A stretch of 64,000 nucleotides of DNA from Aquilaria yunnanensis. Taxonomy: Eukaryota > Streptophyta > Magnoliopsida > Malvales > Thymelaeaceae. The notes under the pieces were generated by a model, which was given only the letters and a program-made list of their open reading frames with translations, did not search any database and was not told the origin of the DNA. Numbering within the stretch: position 1 is the stretch's first letter; each line of letters opens with the position of its first letter. Both the position numbers and the translations under genes were made by a program. The stretch spans positions 116,553,413 to 116,617,412 of the forward strand of contig CM077593.1 in assembly GCA_039654915.1 (NCBI GenBank), written 5' to 3'. Of this stretch, positions 24,401 to 35,489 are shown one piece after another.

Positions 24401-25105
24401 GATACCATCTTGTGGGATGTTGCATGTGGCCCCTCACGGCGAGTTCAGACATGGCCGGTGTATTTCACAAATGGGTACAAGTTTCACATAAGTGAATGGG
24501 GGAAGGACAAATCAACATTTAATAGTGGAGTCTGCATACGCGGCACGGGTGCAAGTGAAGTTGAATGTGATTTTTATGGTATATTAGAAGAAGTCATTCA
24601 ACTCGAATATCCCGGCTTTCTGCATAAGAATGTTGTCTTGTTTAGGTGCAACTGGTTTGACCCAACACCTGAACGTGGAACTCGAATGCATAAACAGTTT
24701 GGGTTAGTTGAGATCCGGAATAGCCACAGATATCAGAAGTTTGATCCTTTCATTCTAGCATCACAGGCTGACCAAGTTTACTACACACGATATCCGAGTA
24801 ACTCACGTGAAAGAAACGGGTGGTCAGCTGTTATGAAGATAAAACCTCGATGGATAATACAGGCTGCAGTTCTGGAAACGGATGACGTGTATCAAGACAG
24901 TGGATCGGTTAATTGTCAAAGAATTGAAGATGACCCAATTGAGGAGTTAGCTTACCCGGGTGTCGGTGATGATATTGAAGAAGATGTACTTGAGGAGGGG
25001 GGATCTAATGGCGAGGCAGAGGATGAGGAGGAGTTTATATCCGATGACAGTGACTCTGAAGAGTCCGAGGAGTATGAGTCGAATAAAACTAGTGGGAATG
25101 AATGA
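21491..25105 (+). pseudogene. CACTA transposase (tnp2 type), two in-frame stops
   Basis: Exons are 21491-24072, 24181-24280 and 24374-25105. Stops at 22253-22255 (after KPRK) and 23192-23194 (after FENI) interrupt an otherwise continuous frame. N-terminal residues match the transposase-associated domain: SWMYSNRFLP, then a CPCRKCKN zinc-binding-like cluster and VRVHLYKWGF. The middle is the tnp2 domain (Transposase_21), with LGLCADGFTPF, WPVIVTPYNLPPW and LDVMHIEKNVFENI. The third part matches plant transposon domains of the DUF4218/DUF4216 kind (LPVHLPFEARVGGPVQYRWMYKFERCM, then VVLFRCNWFD and FILASQADQVYY). It ends in an acidic tail. Both stops could each come from one transition (CGA or TGG to TGA), but the original codons are inferred. 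Confidence 0.88.
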
Positions 25106-25263
25106 ATGATTAGATAACATGTATTAGGAATAATGGTAACCTGTAATTTTTATGTATGTGATGGAAATATTTGAGTACGTTTATGTACCCCTAATACTGC
25201 ACAATATATGTCAGTAGATATATGTTATGTTTAATTCACCAACTTACCTAAAAATAAATGCAG

Positions 25264-27025
25264 ATGCCTCGTAAAGGGGATAACACCTATAAACGCCGGC
25301 CTGAGAAAGGACCATTTGCGCAGTTTAAGGAGGTAATGGAACCAATACTTAATGAACGACATAGGATGGGTTCTTCATCCCGGGCACAGGAGGATGTTAT
25401 CGTGGAGACGCAGGGAACAACAGTGCCACCCACGCAGGTCCCCTCACATGAGCACCGATCTGACGGCGGTGGAGGCACGCCATCTGAACATGGATCTGGT
25501 GCACGGCACCTGAGGCACCCCATAGTGACAACCCATCCCTCAGATGATGATATACATATTGATGACATCCCATCATCGATGTCACATACAGTAGGTTGAA
25601 CGCGGATGAGGATATCCCCACATGGTAACACGTAAGTGATAAATACCAGACACACGTATTAATATTAGGGAGAGAATAATTTATATGGAATCATTCTTGC
25701 TCAACTTAAGTCCGATAATTTAAACGTCACAGATTCATTCCAGCTGCGGCGACACGGTTAGTGACACCATGTTTCACTACACATTTCAAGCCATATTCTG
25801 ATTGGTCCTCCGTCTCTCCATCAGACCTACAGCAATGGTAGCGTGTTTTTGAGGTATGACAATAATATTACTATGATAATGATGTAATAATGTTATAAGA
25901 TATCATTATGCTATTTTCCCATGCTAATAGTTCAAACATGTTAACCTATACAGAGGAGCTGTGAGTGGGATCCCATACACCATAATGAGGTGTATCGGGT
26001 TTGGAATATATTGGGAGCACAGCATTACAGAAGCATGATGTCAGAAATTCGGCGTGTGAAAGATCCGGTTAAACGTCGAGCGAAGGCGAACTTTATGTCA
26101 GATGCTGCATATGCGGAGATGGAGGCATATTGGGCGAGTCCTGAGTTCATTCAGAAGTCCGCGAAGTTCAAGGCAATGCGAGCAACAATGACTAACGAGG
26201 ATTCACAGTCTGGCTCTTGCAGCGCGACATATGCTGGGGGATCTATCTCGATGTCTGCACATCGAGAGTAAATGGTATGTATCTCGCTAATGTTCTTTCA
26301 AACAACAGTTCAGATACTAATGAAATTAAATTACATATTAATGTTACGTTTCATTTAATTAGAGAGAGAGAGATCCTGAGAAGAAGGACCCTGGCTTGTT
26401 TAAAGTCCTTCAAGCGACACATAAAATGAAGAATGGGAAATATGTTAGTAAGCGCTGTGAAGAAGTTGCTGTAACTAGTAAAACTGTTTGGTCCCATAAT
26501 ATTCTTAACTTAATTACTATGTTTTACAAATTATGACATGACTAAATGTAATTTATGCCGTTGCTGTAGACTCGTATCAGTGCAAAGATTGAGGACCAAA
26601 CACAGCAAGAGGATGGAGTAGAGCCCATTGATGAACTAGCAATCATTAGTACCGCATCTGGCGGTAGAAGGAGAGGCCGTGTGTTTGGATTAGGATCTGA
26701 GTAGTGTGCTATATCGGGACGCCGACAGCCAGGTCTCATCCCGCCTATCGACATCACACAGACACCGCAATTCAACGAGCAAGTACAGAAGATGATGGCG
26801 GAGGAGAATGCGCAAAGGGATGCAGAGTACGAGAGGAAGCTCGAGAGGATTAAGATGAGACAGAGAGCAGAGATGGAGGCTCAGAGAGCTGCATTGGAGG
26901 CAAACCGGGCTCAGTTGGAGATTATTTGTCGTTCCCTAAACCTTCCATGCCCGCCGGCACAACCAGTTCCACATTATCCTAATGACTCGGAGTCAGAGGA
27001 TGAGGAGATAGTTGTCACTCCGTGA
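25264..27025 (+). pseudogene. Second CACTA gene (tnpA-like, plant Ptta/En/Spm family), degraded
   Basis: Pieces in order are MPRKGDNTYKRRPEKGPFAQ (25264 on), VTPCFTTHFKPYSDWSSVSP (about 25755), VYRVWNILGAQHYRSMMSEI and RRAKANFMSD (about 25955-26271), GLFKVLQATHKMKNGKYVSK (about 26390), then a Glu/Arg-rich coiled coil (26792-26990) and an acidic end. This order fits the plant En/Spm second transposon protein. In-frame stops are seen at 25597 (TGA), 25839 (TAG, where Trp is expected), after SAHRE (TAA) and at 26702 (TAG). Introns separate the pieces. In En/Spm elements the TnpA-type protein binds subterminal repeats, but this copy cannot make a full product. Confidence 0.75.
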
Positions 27026-27404
27026 TGGGCGTCATCAACAGGTTAGAGAATTTCTGCAATTCTTGTGTTACAGCCCTAGACATAATTATTTTTAGAAGTA
27101 AATCAGACTGACTTGATATTTATGAAATGTGTAAGCCGTTGAATGTTGAATGCTTTCTTTTAGACATATCTGTGATTGCTTTAATTATGCTGTAGTTGAA
27201 AATATTTTATTTCAATTACGTTGATTTAGTTGTGTAATGTTTATTGCTGAGTAAATCCGGGCGTACTTTTGAATTGGTATTTTACTTTTGAATGTGGATT
27301 GAAACGGCGAAAAATACGAAACAACCGAAACCCGGAACGTTTAATATACATAACGAACGCGCAAATGTGAAACTTACGAACTTCCGCGAAGGGTCAGTAC
27401 CAAC

Positions 27405-28035
27405 GGCTTCATAACAGCAACCTTACCAACTTCCGACAGTTGGTAATTACCAACTGCCAAGTTACCAACTGCTGACAGTTGGTAACTTACCAACTGCCAG
27501 CAGTTGGTAAGCCATTTACCAACGTGCAGCAGTTGGTAAGTTACCAACGTGCAGCAATTGGTAAGTTACCAACTACCGGAAGTTGGTAAGTTATCAACGT
27601 GCAGCAGTTGGTAACTTACCAACTGCTGCACGTTGGTAAATTACCAACTGCTGCACGTTGGTAACTGACCAACTGGCAGGCAATGTTAAATTACCAACTG
27701 CTGCAAGTTGGTAACTGACCAACTGGCAGGCGATGTTAAATTACCAACGTGCAGCAGTTGGTAATTTACCAACGTGCAGCAGTTGGTAACTTACCAACTG
27801 CTGGACGTTGGTAACTATAACTACGCGATGGAAACCGAGTCCTTTACATGACCGTTGGTAATTACCAACGTGTATTTTACCAACGTCTACACGTTGGAAT
27901 TTACCAACGTGTTATTAATTGCACGTTGGTAAAAAATTTTCCAACGTATCGAATACTAACTGTCATTTACCAACGTACAGCAGTTGGAAAATTGAAGTTA
28001 CCAACTGCTGCACGTTGGTAAATGGCAGTTGGTAA
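27405..28035. repeat. 3' subterminal palindromic repeats of the CACTA element
   Basis: More than 20 copies of imperfect palindromes of about 24 bp, with core TTACCAAC ... GTTGGTAA and centres such as GTGCAGCA, TGCTGCAC and TGCCAGCA. Each can form a hairpin. They resemble a CRISPR array at first sight, but there are no unique spacers of constant length and they sit at the 3' end of a CACTA element. Confidence 0.85.
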
Positions 28036-28055
28036 AGTCCGTCATTTTAGTAGTG

Positions 28056-29248
28056 TCAGCCCTTAGCATATATGGTTCATTTTACTCCATTGACGTAATA
28101 AGACTCGCAAATAGTGATAGTTTTAATTATTTCTTTACTTCCAAACAAGTTGTCTTTATTTATGAGCCTTATTGAGTTGATGGGCCGGGGTAAAGTTTAC
28201 TATTTACTAAGTTGATAGTTTTAGTCCATGGTGCATGGTTTCTGATACAATCAGTCTAGAGATCAAAATATGCTTTAAGAATAATTTCGTATCATTATTT
28301 AAATATCTTATCCAATGTAGCACCTAAAAAAATAAAAAATAAAAGCCCTCATAAATTCTTACCATAGGATTACAGAACTTTTGTTTCTGGATGGTCTATT
28401 TCATGGAAGAGAAATGATTCGTAAGGAAAATGCAATTCGGTGTGGAATGGAAATGTTGTTCTCGTTTTTTTTTTTTTTTAACATATGGTTAGTGATTTGG
28501 AATTTAAGGGAAATAGGTTATTTCTTACTAAAATGCATTTCTTAAGGATAAAAATCAAAGTTGCAAAATGAAGGTTCCAAAATTTTTCAGTTGGTTTTTT
28601 TACTTGGAATTGCAGTCCCATTGCTTTTTGGATATGGAGCCGGAATTGTTTGTGTCTACCGGAAAACTATTGTCAATTAGGTTGTGAACTAAACGACGGA
28701 GTTGTTTTTTAGCTTGGAATTGCTTTTTCCTGAAGGTAACCATTTCTACTCTTACCAAACGAGAACTTTTATCAAGAAGAAATTTTTGGTGGGCTCGGAG
28801 TATCCCCACAAGGTAGGCGGTAGGTAAAGGTTTCAGTTTGTTTCGGGAGTACACAAACGCGTTATGCGTTAGTTTCAACCGGGTTAAGTCGTATGACAGC
28901 GACTCGGTTGGGAATGAATCGGAAGCGGCTACGAATTTCAACAAAATTATGGGCCATCCTCAATTTCTCCTCTTTCAGAATGAGTTTTTGCTCGACTTGG
29001 TCGACAGAGACAGGACCACCCATATGAGCGTTTGGAATATGGATTTCCAACGGTAAATGCTTCCACCAAGCTTTTATCGATGCATTCTCTTTGAGGTCAG
29101 TCCGGGAACGTCCTTCAGAAGATGGAAGGTGACATCCAGTTCACGGAGATGGCCATCAATAGCGCCGTCAGAGCCCGGGAAGATGGTTTATGCTGTCGAG
29201 ACCAACTCGAAGAGAGCGAATGCTCGATCTAGGTGTCGGGGTTAGCGC
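28056..29248. other. Intergenic with overlapping unrecognised open frames
   Basis: AT-rich to about 28580, then GC-richer from about 28800. Open frames occur on both strands (28600-28944 minus, 28838-29056 plus) and none is recognised. Composition suggests old coding sequence or captured gene DNA, as in the TIR elements elsewhere, but I find no TIR pair around it. Confidence 0.35.
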
Positions 29249-29416
29249 TTATGATGATTGTAGTGACGTTGTCTCCGAAAAGTGCCTGGCCAACCATTGA
29301 GTCAAGTCGGTGATGTCAGAGCGGACGTCGAGCATGACCGTGCCCTTGTTGTTCTCAGCAAGGTCCTTGGCAAAACGAGGAAAAGTGCCGCCGGCGAAGC
29401 AGCCCCTACTGGTACA
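29249..29416 (-). pseudogene. Unrecognised gene fragment on the minus strand
   Basis: A 55-codon frame with protein-like composition, containing [31 protein letters not shown] and QWLARHF, ending SLQSS. It has no start codon and opens directly after a stop. The balanced mix of charged and hydrophobic residues looks like a real protein rather than chance, but I cannot name the family. Nearby frames on both strands (29057-29245, 29419-29649) may be parts of the same broken gene. Confidence 0.3.
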
Positions 29417-29924
29417 TCATGAGGCTCGATTTTCCAGAATCTGAATTGGCGGCTGCGACTGAAGAATCGGATCGGGAAGTGGGGTTAGGAGCAAGGGGCA
29501 TGACAACTAGGAGCAGAAGCAGGAGCAACGGACACATCGAAGCAAGGCCAAGCCGTGGATGGGCATCACCGGTGTCTGGGGTAGTGAGCGGGGCCTTGAA
29601 AGCGGCGAGCTTTAGCCAATCGTCTAGAGGCGGTGGGCAGCTGGGTTAGTAAAGAAGGGAATCCAGCGGCATTTGTACGTAATTTTGCTTGAAGAGAGGC
29701 TGATGTCTTTATACAACTCGACGGGTCAAATGTGCCACTAATAATACATTCCAATAACGCAAATACACCAAACAAACTGGGCCCAATAATTATTGAGCAT
29801 GGAAATGGGACACCTCCTCAAGCCCAAATGAATCTACCTACACAAAGCCCTAAGCGGCCTCAGGTAAAAACATTGCAGCAATTAAGGTACTTGGTTTCCC
29901 CTTCCTCACTGTTATAACTTGTAA

Positions 29925-30441
29925 TGGTATGGGTGAAGCTGATGATACTCTTATAAGGGATCATAATGGTTAATTTGTTATGGGTTGCGCCAGAAATATT
30001 GGCAAAACCTCCCCTTTAGAGGTTGAGCCGTGGGCATTTAGACATGACATTTTTTACTTGATTCCATGATGGGAGAATATCCGGGTTGAAGTGGAAGTTG
30101 ATTGCCAAGCGACACTCGAAATCTTACATTCCACCAATTAAATTAAAACTCATGCCTCTTATTGTCTATTGCAAATACTTGATGTGTCAAATTCAAATCC
30201 TAGCCCTTAATTATAAATGTCTATTAGGAGGCAATCAAACAGCAAATCATCTATCTTGAATTTGTGTTTTGCTTATAGAATCTTTTACAGTTTATGATCG
30301 AAGGCCTTGTCTACGTCATTTCATAATTTATTCGAGACCAAGAGCAGATGATCAGGCATAAATTTATAGCAAAAATGTATTGATTTGCATGAAATTCAGT
30401 TGTCGTTGTTAATGATATTTCGTTTACCAGAAAAAAAAAAA
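29925..30441 (+). mobile_element. LINE 3' end (RNase H-like domain, poly-A tail)
   Basis: A broken frame reads IRDHNG, FVMGCARNIGKTSPLEVEPWA and VEVEVDCQATLEIL. This matches the RNase H-like domain (RVT_3) at the C-terminus of plant non-LTR reverse transcriptase proteins. Several stops interrupt it. The 3' sequence ends in a 12-A tail (about 30430-30441) after TTTCGTTTACCAG, as in a 5'-truncated LINE. It lies about 320 bp upstream of the PPR gene start, so it may form part of that gene's 5' flank. Confidence 0.65.
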
Positions 30442-30759
30442 AGTTTATGATCTCTTATTTAAAGTGTCTAAGCTCATGCTATTCATAAAAACTCTCCTTA
30501 TTATCAAGACGAAATATGGTATACAAATTGTCATGAACAAACTCCTAAACGAAAAATAGAAATGTGAGGAGAAACTCGAAATAAGCATTACCTGGAATTT
30601 ATAAGAAAGAACGAAATTTAAAGGCTTCTGCATGCAATAGTTCGGGCCTGATCCTCCAAGTTTGTTGGGAGAACCCTGTTTTAACCCAAAACTCTGAAGG
30701 CCTACAGAGTACCAATATTTTAAGGAAAATCCACAAGACCAAACTCGAATCTTCTGCTA

Positions 30760-32202
30760 ATGCACCACTGCTCTGAATCTCTACTAAACCTCCTGCGGAA
30801 TTTCCTCGAACACCCTAAGCTCATCAAGCAAATCCACACCCTTCTGGTCACCGAAAGCCACCTCTTGACCAACTCCCACAACCCTTCTCCTTCAAAATGG
30901 ACACCAACCCTCCTCTACAACTCCTTACTCAGAGCTTATCTCAGCATCGGATCGCCGCACACGATTCCGCTCTTCACCCAGTTGCTTGCCCATCAAGTTG
31001 TCCCCAACAGCCACACTTTCACTTCCCTCCTGAAATCTGCCTCTTCATCGGGCTTGCTGGACTCGTTCTCTTGCTCATCTCTCCACGCGCAAGCGTTCAA
31101 GCGAGGGGCCTTAAATGACCCGTTTGTGGGGACGTCATTGCTGGGATTGTATGCAAAACTTGGTGATCTGCGTGACGCCCGTAAGGTGTTTGATGAAATT
31201 CCGAGCCGGTGTGTTGTCGCGTGTAATGCGATGCTTGATGCTTTTGGAAGAAATGGCGATATGGGTTCCGCTGTTTTGCTCTTCGGAAGCATGGCAGAGC
31301 GAGATGTTGTGTCCTGGACTAGCATTATCAATGGGTTAATGAGAAACGGGTGTTTTGGTGAAGCGATTCGAGTGTTTAAGCAGATGATGAATGGGGTGTC
31401 TGCAACAGTGATTCCGAATGAAGCTACGTATGTTACTGTTCTTTCCTGTTGTGCTAACTTGGACGGGGAATCCGGTCTCTGCAAGGGGAAGCAGATACAT
31501 GGATATATCGTTCGGAATTTGGTACTATTGACCGTCTTCTTGGGGACTGCCTTGGTCGACTTTTATGGAAAGTTGGGTTGTTTAGGTATTGCGATGAGAA
31601 TTTTTGATCAAATGGTGGTCAGAGAGGTTTGCTCTTGGAACGCTATCATGACCTCCCTTGCCTGTAATAGCCGGGAGGAGGAAGCTATGGACATGTTTGA
31701 GAGAATGAAGCTAGAAGGGCATCGCCCAAATGAGGTCACATTTGTTGCCATCCTCACTGCCTGTGCTCGCACAAAGAGGGTTGGTTTGGGTCTGAAGTTG
31801 TTTCAACTAATGAGTTATCATTACAAAGTTAAGCCGAGGATGGAGCATTACGGTTGCATGGTTGATCTTTTAGGCAGGGCAGGACTTTTGAACGAAGCAA
31901 AGGAGATTATAATGACCATGCCATTTGAACCCGATGCCTCAGTGTTGGGAGCTCTTTTAGGAGCATATAGGATTCATGGGGCAATTGAGCCTGGGAAGGA
32001 AATGGAGAGGAGGATACTTGAATCACAGCCGCAACAGTGCGGTCTATATGTAGCGTTATCAAACATCAACGCTGAGGTGAACAGATGGCATGACGCGGCT
32101 GGTCTGAGAGATGCTATGGCAGATGCTGGAATCAAGAAGACCGTGGCCTATAGTTCGGTAAGGACACATGAAAAACCGCTACCAAATGTGCCAGTTGTTT
32201 AA
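30760..32202 (+). CDS. Pentatricopeptide repeat protein, PLS class, E subgroup
   Basis: Intact intronless gene of 480 residues, intronless as most plant PPR genes are. PPR proteins bind organelle RNA in a sequence-specific way and E-subgroup members usually serve C-to-U editing. Repeats alternate P, L and S types, seen as TLLYNSLLRAYLSIG, FVGTSLLGLYAKLGDLRDARKVFDEI, VVSWTSIINGLMRNGCFGEAIRVFKQM, FLGTALVDFYGKLG and VCSWNAIMTSLACN, then NEVTFVAILTACA and YGCMVDLLGRAGLL. The C-terminus fits an E motif (PDASVLGALLGAYRIHG, LYVALSNINAEVNRWHDAA). There is no DYW deaminase domain, so any editing role would need a partner. It resembles the Arabidopsis At1g10330 type, judged from memory. Organelle targeting is likely but not obvious from the first residues. 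Confidence 0.9.
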   Translation: MHHCSESLLNLLRNFLEHPKLIKQIHTLLVTESHLLTNSHNPSPSKWTPTLLYNSLLRAYLSIGSPHTIPLFTQLLAHQVVPNSHTFTSLLKSASSSGLLDSFSCSSLHAQAFKRGALNDPFVGTSLLGLYAKLGDLRDARKVFDEIPSRCVVACNAMLDAFGRNGDMGSAVLLFGSMAERDVVSWTSIINGLMRNGCFGEAIRVFKQMMNGVSATVIPNEATYVTVLSCCANLDGESGLCKGKQIHGYIVRNLVLLTVFLGTALVDFYGKLGCLGIAMRIFDQMVVREVCSWNAIMTSLACNSREEEAMDMFERMKLEGHRPNEVTFVAILTACARTKRVGLGLKLFQLMSYHYKVKPRMEHYGCMVDLLGRAGLLNEAKEIIMTMPFEPDASVLGALLGAYRIHGAIEPGKEMERRILESQPQQCGLYVALSNINAEVNRWHDAAGLRDAMADAGIKKTVAYSSVRTHEKPLPNVPVV

Positions 32203-34344
32203 GTCAAACAAACTTAGATTGATCACCAGACTTGTTAAAAAGAAAGTGTTGATCAGTAGAACTATTTCTGTCATGTTGATCTTACCAGAAGTTGCATCCT
32301 TTTCAACTGAAATTTCTTATTCCAATCAATAATTCATCACCAAAGCACTTAGAGGCAACTTCAGAACTCTGCTGGGGGGGGGCAGATGAAGGAGTTCAAA
32401 AACTGATATATTTATCCTCCAATCATGCAGTAGATTTGGGCGAAGGGACTGCGTGAGAGGACTTGCCTCCACGTTCTTTTGGTGGGTGGTAGCTTACAAG
32501 TCTAGTTGTCACAGTTCACTGGATGTTCTTACGTCAATCAATGGGCTAAATTACAGCTAGGAAAAGATTATACTTCACTTTCTATCATACATTGTAGAAA
32601 ATCACAAGTTAAGAATATGCAACTTTTTAAAGCAGAATTTGTTACGATTATAATAATAATAAAAGGGTTTCGTTTTTCCCGAACTTGTGGGTTATGTAAT
32701 TTTAATATAGGTTTATTAATTAGACTTGACGTGTCTATTTCAAGTGATTTACCTGCAGTCATTAGGTAACGTACTACTGAAAAATAATAACATTAGATAA
32801 AGGACGAACGAAATGAATAAAGAAATTAGTTTCTTATATGCTTTAATTATGACTTTAAAGTTTGGGGAAGTGTCTTAAATTTTTTATAGTTTTCTTGCAA
32901 ATTTATATCTATTATATAATCATTCTATTTTGAATCAACACTTCTACCATTATACTCTCGGTCATACTTTTAATTGCTGGTTCACTCTCATTTTCATGAC
33001 ACTTATTTAAGTTTTAAAAAGTTACGTTTTCACATTTTCATTTCCACTCTAGATGCTCTAGGATACTTGCGATATCCCACTTTGAAGTTTAAACTGACAT
33101 TTTTCATTGAAGAGATTTTTTTTCCTTTGGATTAAAAAATAATCATAAACATTTCTTAGCTAGAGTTTGTTGAAGGACGTTATAAAAGTATATTTTTTTT
33201 GTTAAGTATAATTATTGCATAGAATAAAGAATCAAAGCACAATCATGCCAACTCATCGAAAGAGTTTTAGAAATCTCGAGAGTTGAACTTAGGCTTAGTC
33301 ATGAATACGGCCCTCCTATGCGTGCAGGTAAACTGTCCTAATAGTGCAGGCAACCAGTAAGGGGAAAAAATGCTGATCTAATTATCTCTTTGAAGAGCTT
33401 TTGTGATTAAGAGTTTTGAATAATTTATTATTAATAAAGATCACAAAAATTACCTTTAGTAATTTTCTCAAAATTTCAATGCTCAAAATTTTAACGACAA
33501 TGGCTAATGCCAATGTAAATGAGATCTCAGATCTTTGGTTATGGCTTTCACAAAACTGACAAACTGTTTGATCAAAAACCTTTTTGTTCACGCACTGAAC
33601 AACTCTACACAATAGTCCCTTGTTTTAAAATGACCCAGACATCGACTTAACAGGTTGTAATATCCACTTGGAGAGACATCAGCTCCTGCGGCAGCGCCAA
33701 TGGCCGGAGGACACCGTGGAACCCATACAGTTCTTAAAATACTACAAAAATGGTCGCTTAACGTTAACCAGAAACAGTTCAAGAGCCCCCCCGCAAAGTC
33801 ACTTCCCTACTCCAATATTTTATTCTTCATCCCAATCCCAAGTCCCAAAATCCTAATAAAGAATCATCCGACTTTATAACGAACCAGTTTTTCCATTGCT
33901 CTCACACCAAGAAAAGCAACTAGGAAGAAGAACATGTAATTTACCGAAAAAGCCCCCTACCTCTGCCATAGACTCCTATCAACCACCAGCATCGTTATCT
34001 TCCTTCTATTTTGTCCCCTTCCGTTATTCCTCGGTCGGGATGGGACAGATGCAGAACTCCATTTTTGTCCGGCGAAGTTGTTCGCTCACTTGAAGTATCA
34101 CTAGCTTTCCTCCTCTTCTTATTCAAAACCATTTATTTATTTTCTCTGTAATTAATTCTCTCTGCCGATTCGGTGGTCTGAATTTAACTTCGGAGAGGTG
34201 GGTCTCGTTTTTCTCTTCAATAAGCTCACGGGAATTCCGTGGCGACTCGGCCGCTTCTGATCTTCTTCATTTGTATATAAGATTGTTATTATGTGATCTC
34301 CATTCATTTCTGTTTGTAGTTGGGTTTTTGCTATAAAAAAAAAA
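32203..34344. other. Intergenic between the PPR and RING genes
   Basis: The PPR 3' flank, about 1 kb of AT-rich DNA, and then the RING gene's presumed promoter and leader from about 33880. Open frames around 33588-34093 look like chance. At 33395-33515 an AT-rich inverted stretch faintly resembles the Tourist-like MITE of 27-185. No gene is supported. Confidence 0.45.
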
Positions 34345-35010
34345 ATGAGTCGACTCGGTCTAATCTTGCAGGAATCCGACGCCGGGACGATTCTCAGATT
34401 GCTAAGAGAGCAAATGGCTGAGGTGGATGGAGAGAGATCGAGGAGGAGGAGCTTCAAGGAACGAATAGGATTCAAGGGCATGGGCTGTTGCGGTGCCACC
34501 TGGGGCTTCGGGTTCGCAGATGGGGATGTTAGAGACGACGAAACGGCGGAGATCATCCAGCGCCCCGAACAGCAATCGGAGGTGACGGTAGCCACCCCGC
34601 ATCCGGATACGACGCCGGACCCAGCTTCCACGGGAATGAATCTCGCGGCAGCCTTGGCGGCGGAGCGGTGTTTTCGGGCGGTGGAGAGGGAGAGTGCCGG
34701 AGGCAGCGGGAGCGGGAGTAGCCGTGTGGAGCGCGAGAGCGGAAGCGGAGGGGTGACGGCGCCGGGGACGCCGTTGAGGGTTTCTCTGATGAGGCTGTTG
34801 GAGGAGGCGGACCGCGGAGACTTGGGGACGGAGGAGGAGGAGAAGAGGAGCGATTGGGTGTGCTGCGTGTGCATGAGGAGGAAGAAAGGGGCGGCGTTTA
34901 TCCCATGTGGCCACACCTTTTGTAGGGTCTGCTCTAGGGAGCTGTGGTTGAACCGAGGGTCGTGCCCTCTCTGCAACCGCTCGATCCTGGAGATTCTTGA
35001 TATCTTCTGA
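34345..35010 (+). CDS. RING-HC finger protein, probable E3 ubiquitin ligase
   Basis: Intronless 221-residue protein. A C-terminal C3HC4 RING runs at residues 173-212: CCVC, an 11-residue spacer, CGHTFC, then CRVC and CPLC. All eight metal ligands are present. RING proteins recruit an E2 and pass ubiquitin to substrates. The N-terminus (LGLILQESDAGTILRLLREQ) and MNLAAALAAERCFRA (about residues 97-111) are blocks I associate with a plant-specific small RING family. Between them and the RING is a Gly/Ser-rich low-complexity stretch and a short TPLRVSLMRLLEE helix. There is no signal peptide or membrane segment. The ATG follows an A-rich stretch (TATAAAAAAAAA) and is the first in frame. The substrate is unknown. 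Confidence 0.88.
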   Translation: MSRLGLILQESDAGTILRLLREQMAEVDGERSRRRSFKERIGFKGMGCCGATWGFGFADGDVRDDETAEIIQRPEQQSEVTVATPHPDTTPDPASTGMNLAAALAAERCFRAVERESAGGSGSGSSRVERESGSGGVTAPGTPLRVSLMRLLEEADRGDLGTEEEEKRSDWVCCVCMRRKKGAAFIPCGHTFCRVCSRELWLNRGSCPLCNRSILEILDIF

Positions 35011-35489
35011 TAATTGAAGATTAGTGCTCTTGATGATGATTATGCTCATGATTATGAAATGATGCCAATCAAAGTGTTGGGAAGGATTATTGCTGTGAAT
35101 ATGGTTACGATGATTGCTAGGATCATAATTGTGATTAAGTGATGATTAGATTAGATTGCTTGGATTTGTTCGGAATTTCTTCGCTTTGGCGATTGCTTAA
35201 TCACGGGTCCCCGTCCCACGGATCGCAGTATTGTGGCGTGAAAAAAGGAGAAGGGGAAATAACCAATACAATCCAAAATGTTCCGAGTCTCAATTTTCAT
35301 TTAATTTGGTTATTGTATCCAATATTTTCGAAGTACTGCTTAGGATAGAGTTGAGTACTGAATTATACGTTGTTCTTTTAGATTATTATAAAATAGCTTA
35401 AAGTTGTTTTTGGCCCCTAAACTTGTTAGACTTGAACAGTTAACTGGACATCAACTCAGTTCAACTTGTTTCCCAATTTGAAAAAATGT

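Larger units (their letters stand above)
17188..28055. mobile_element. CACTA (En/Spm) DNA transposon, nearly full length
   Basis: 10,868 bp, beginning CACTACTAA and ending with its complement TTAGTAGTG. Inside both ends lie dense palindromic subterminal repeats. The body carries a tnp2-type transposase gene and a second tnpA-like gene, both on the plus strand, after a long spliced untranslated leader. This is the layout of an autonomous CACTA element. Flanking trinucleotides are TTA on the left and TCA on the right, so the 3-bp target duplication is imperfect. Multiple in-frame stops in both genes make this copy unlikely to be active. Confidence 0.9.

Noticed and set aside
25287..25655. Cys-rich minus-strand open frame
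   Set aside because: It opposes the tnpA-like gene, and its Cys content comes from complement codons with no signal peptide or spacing pattern.
27405..28035. Array of short regularly recurring palindromes that resembles a CRISPR array
   Set aside because: Copies lack unique spacers of constant length, occur in both orientations and lie just inside the 3' end of a CACTA transposon.
30993..31484. Minus-strand open frame of 163 codons inside the PPR gene
   Set aside because: It is the antisense shadow of clear PPR repeats.
33395..33515. Second Tourist-like MITE related to 27-185
   Set aside because: Some matching words (GAGTTTTG, GGCTAATGCCA) occur in order, but termini and target duplication cannot be found.
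34402..35049. Long minus-strand open frames across the RING gene
   Set aside because: They are the antisense of a GC-rich coding region. The plus strand has a full RING domain and good codon structure.
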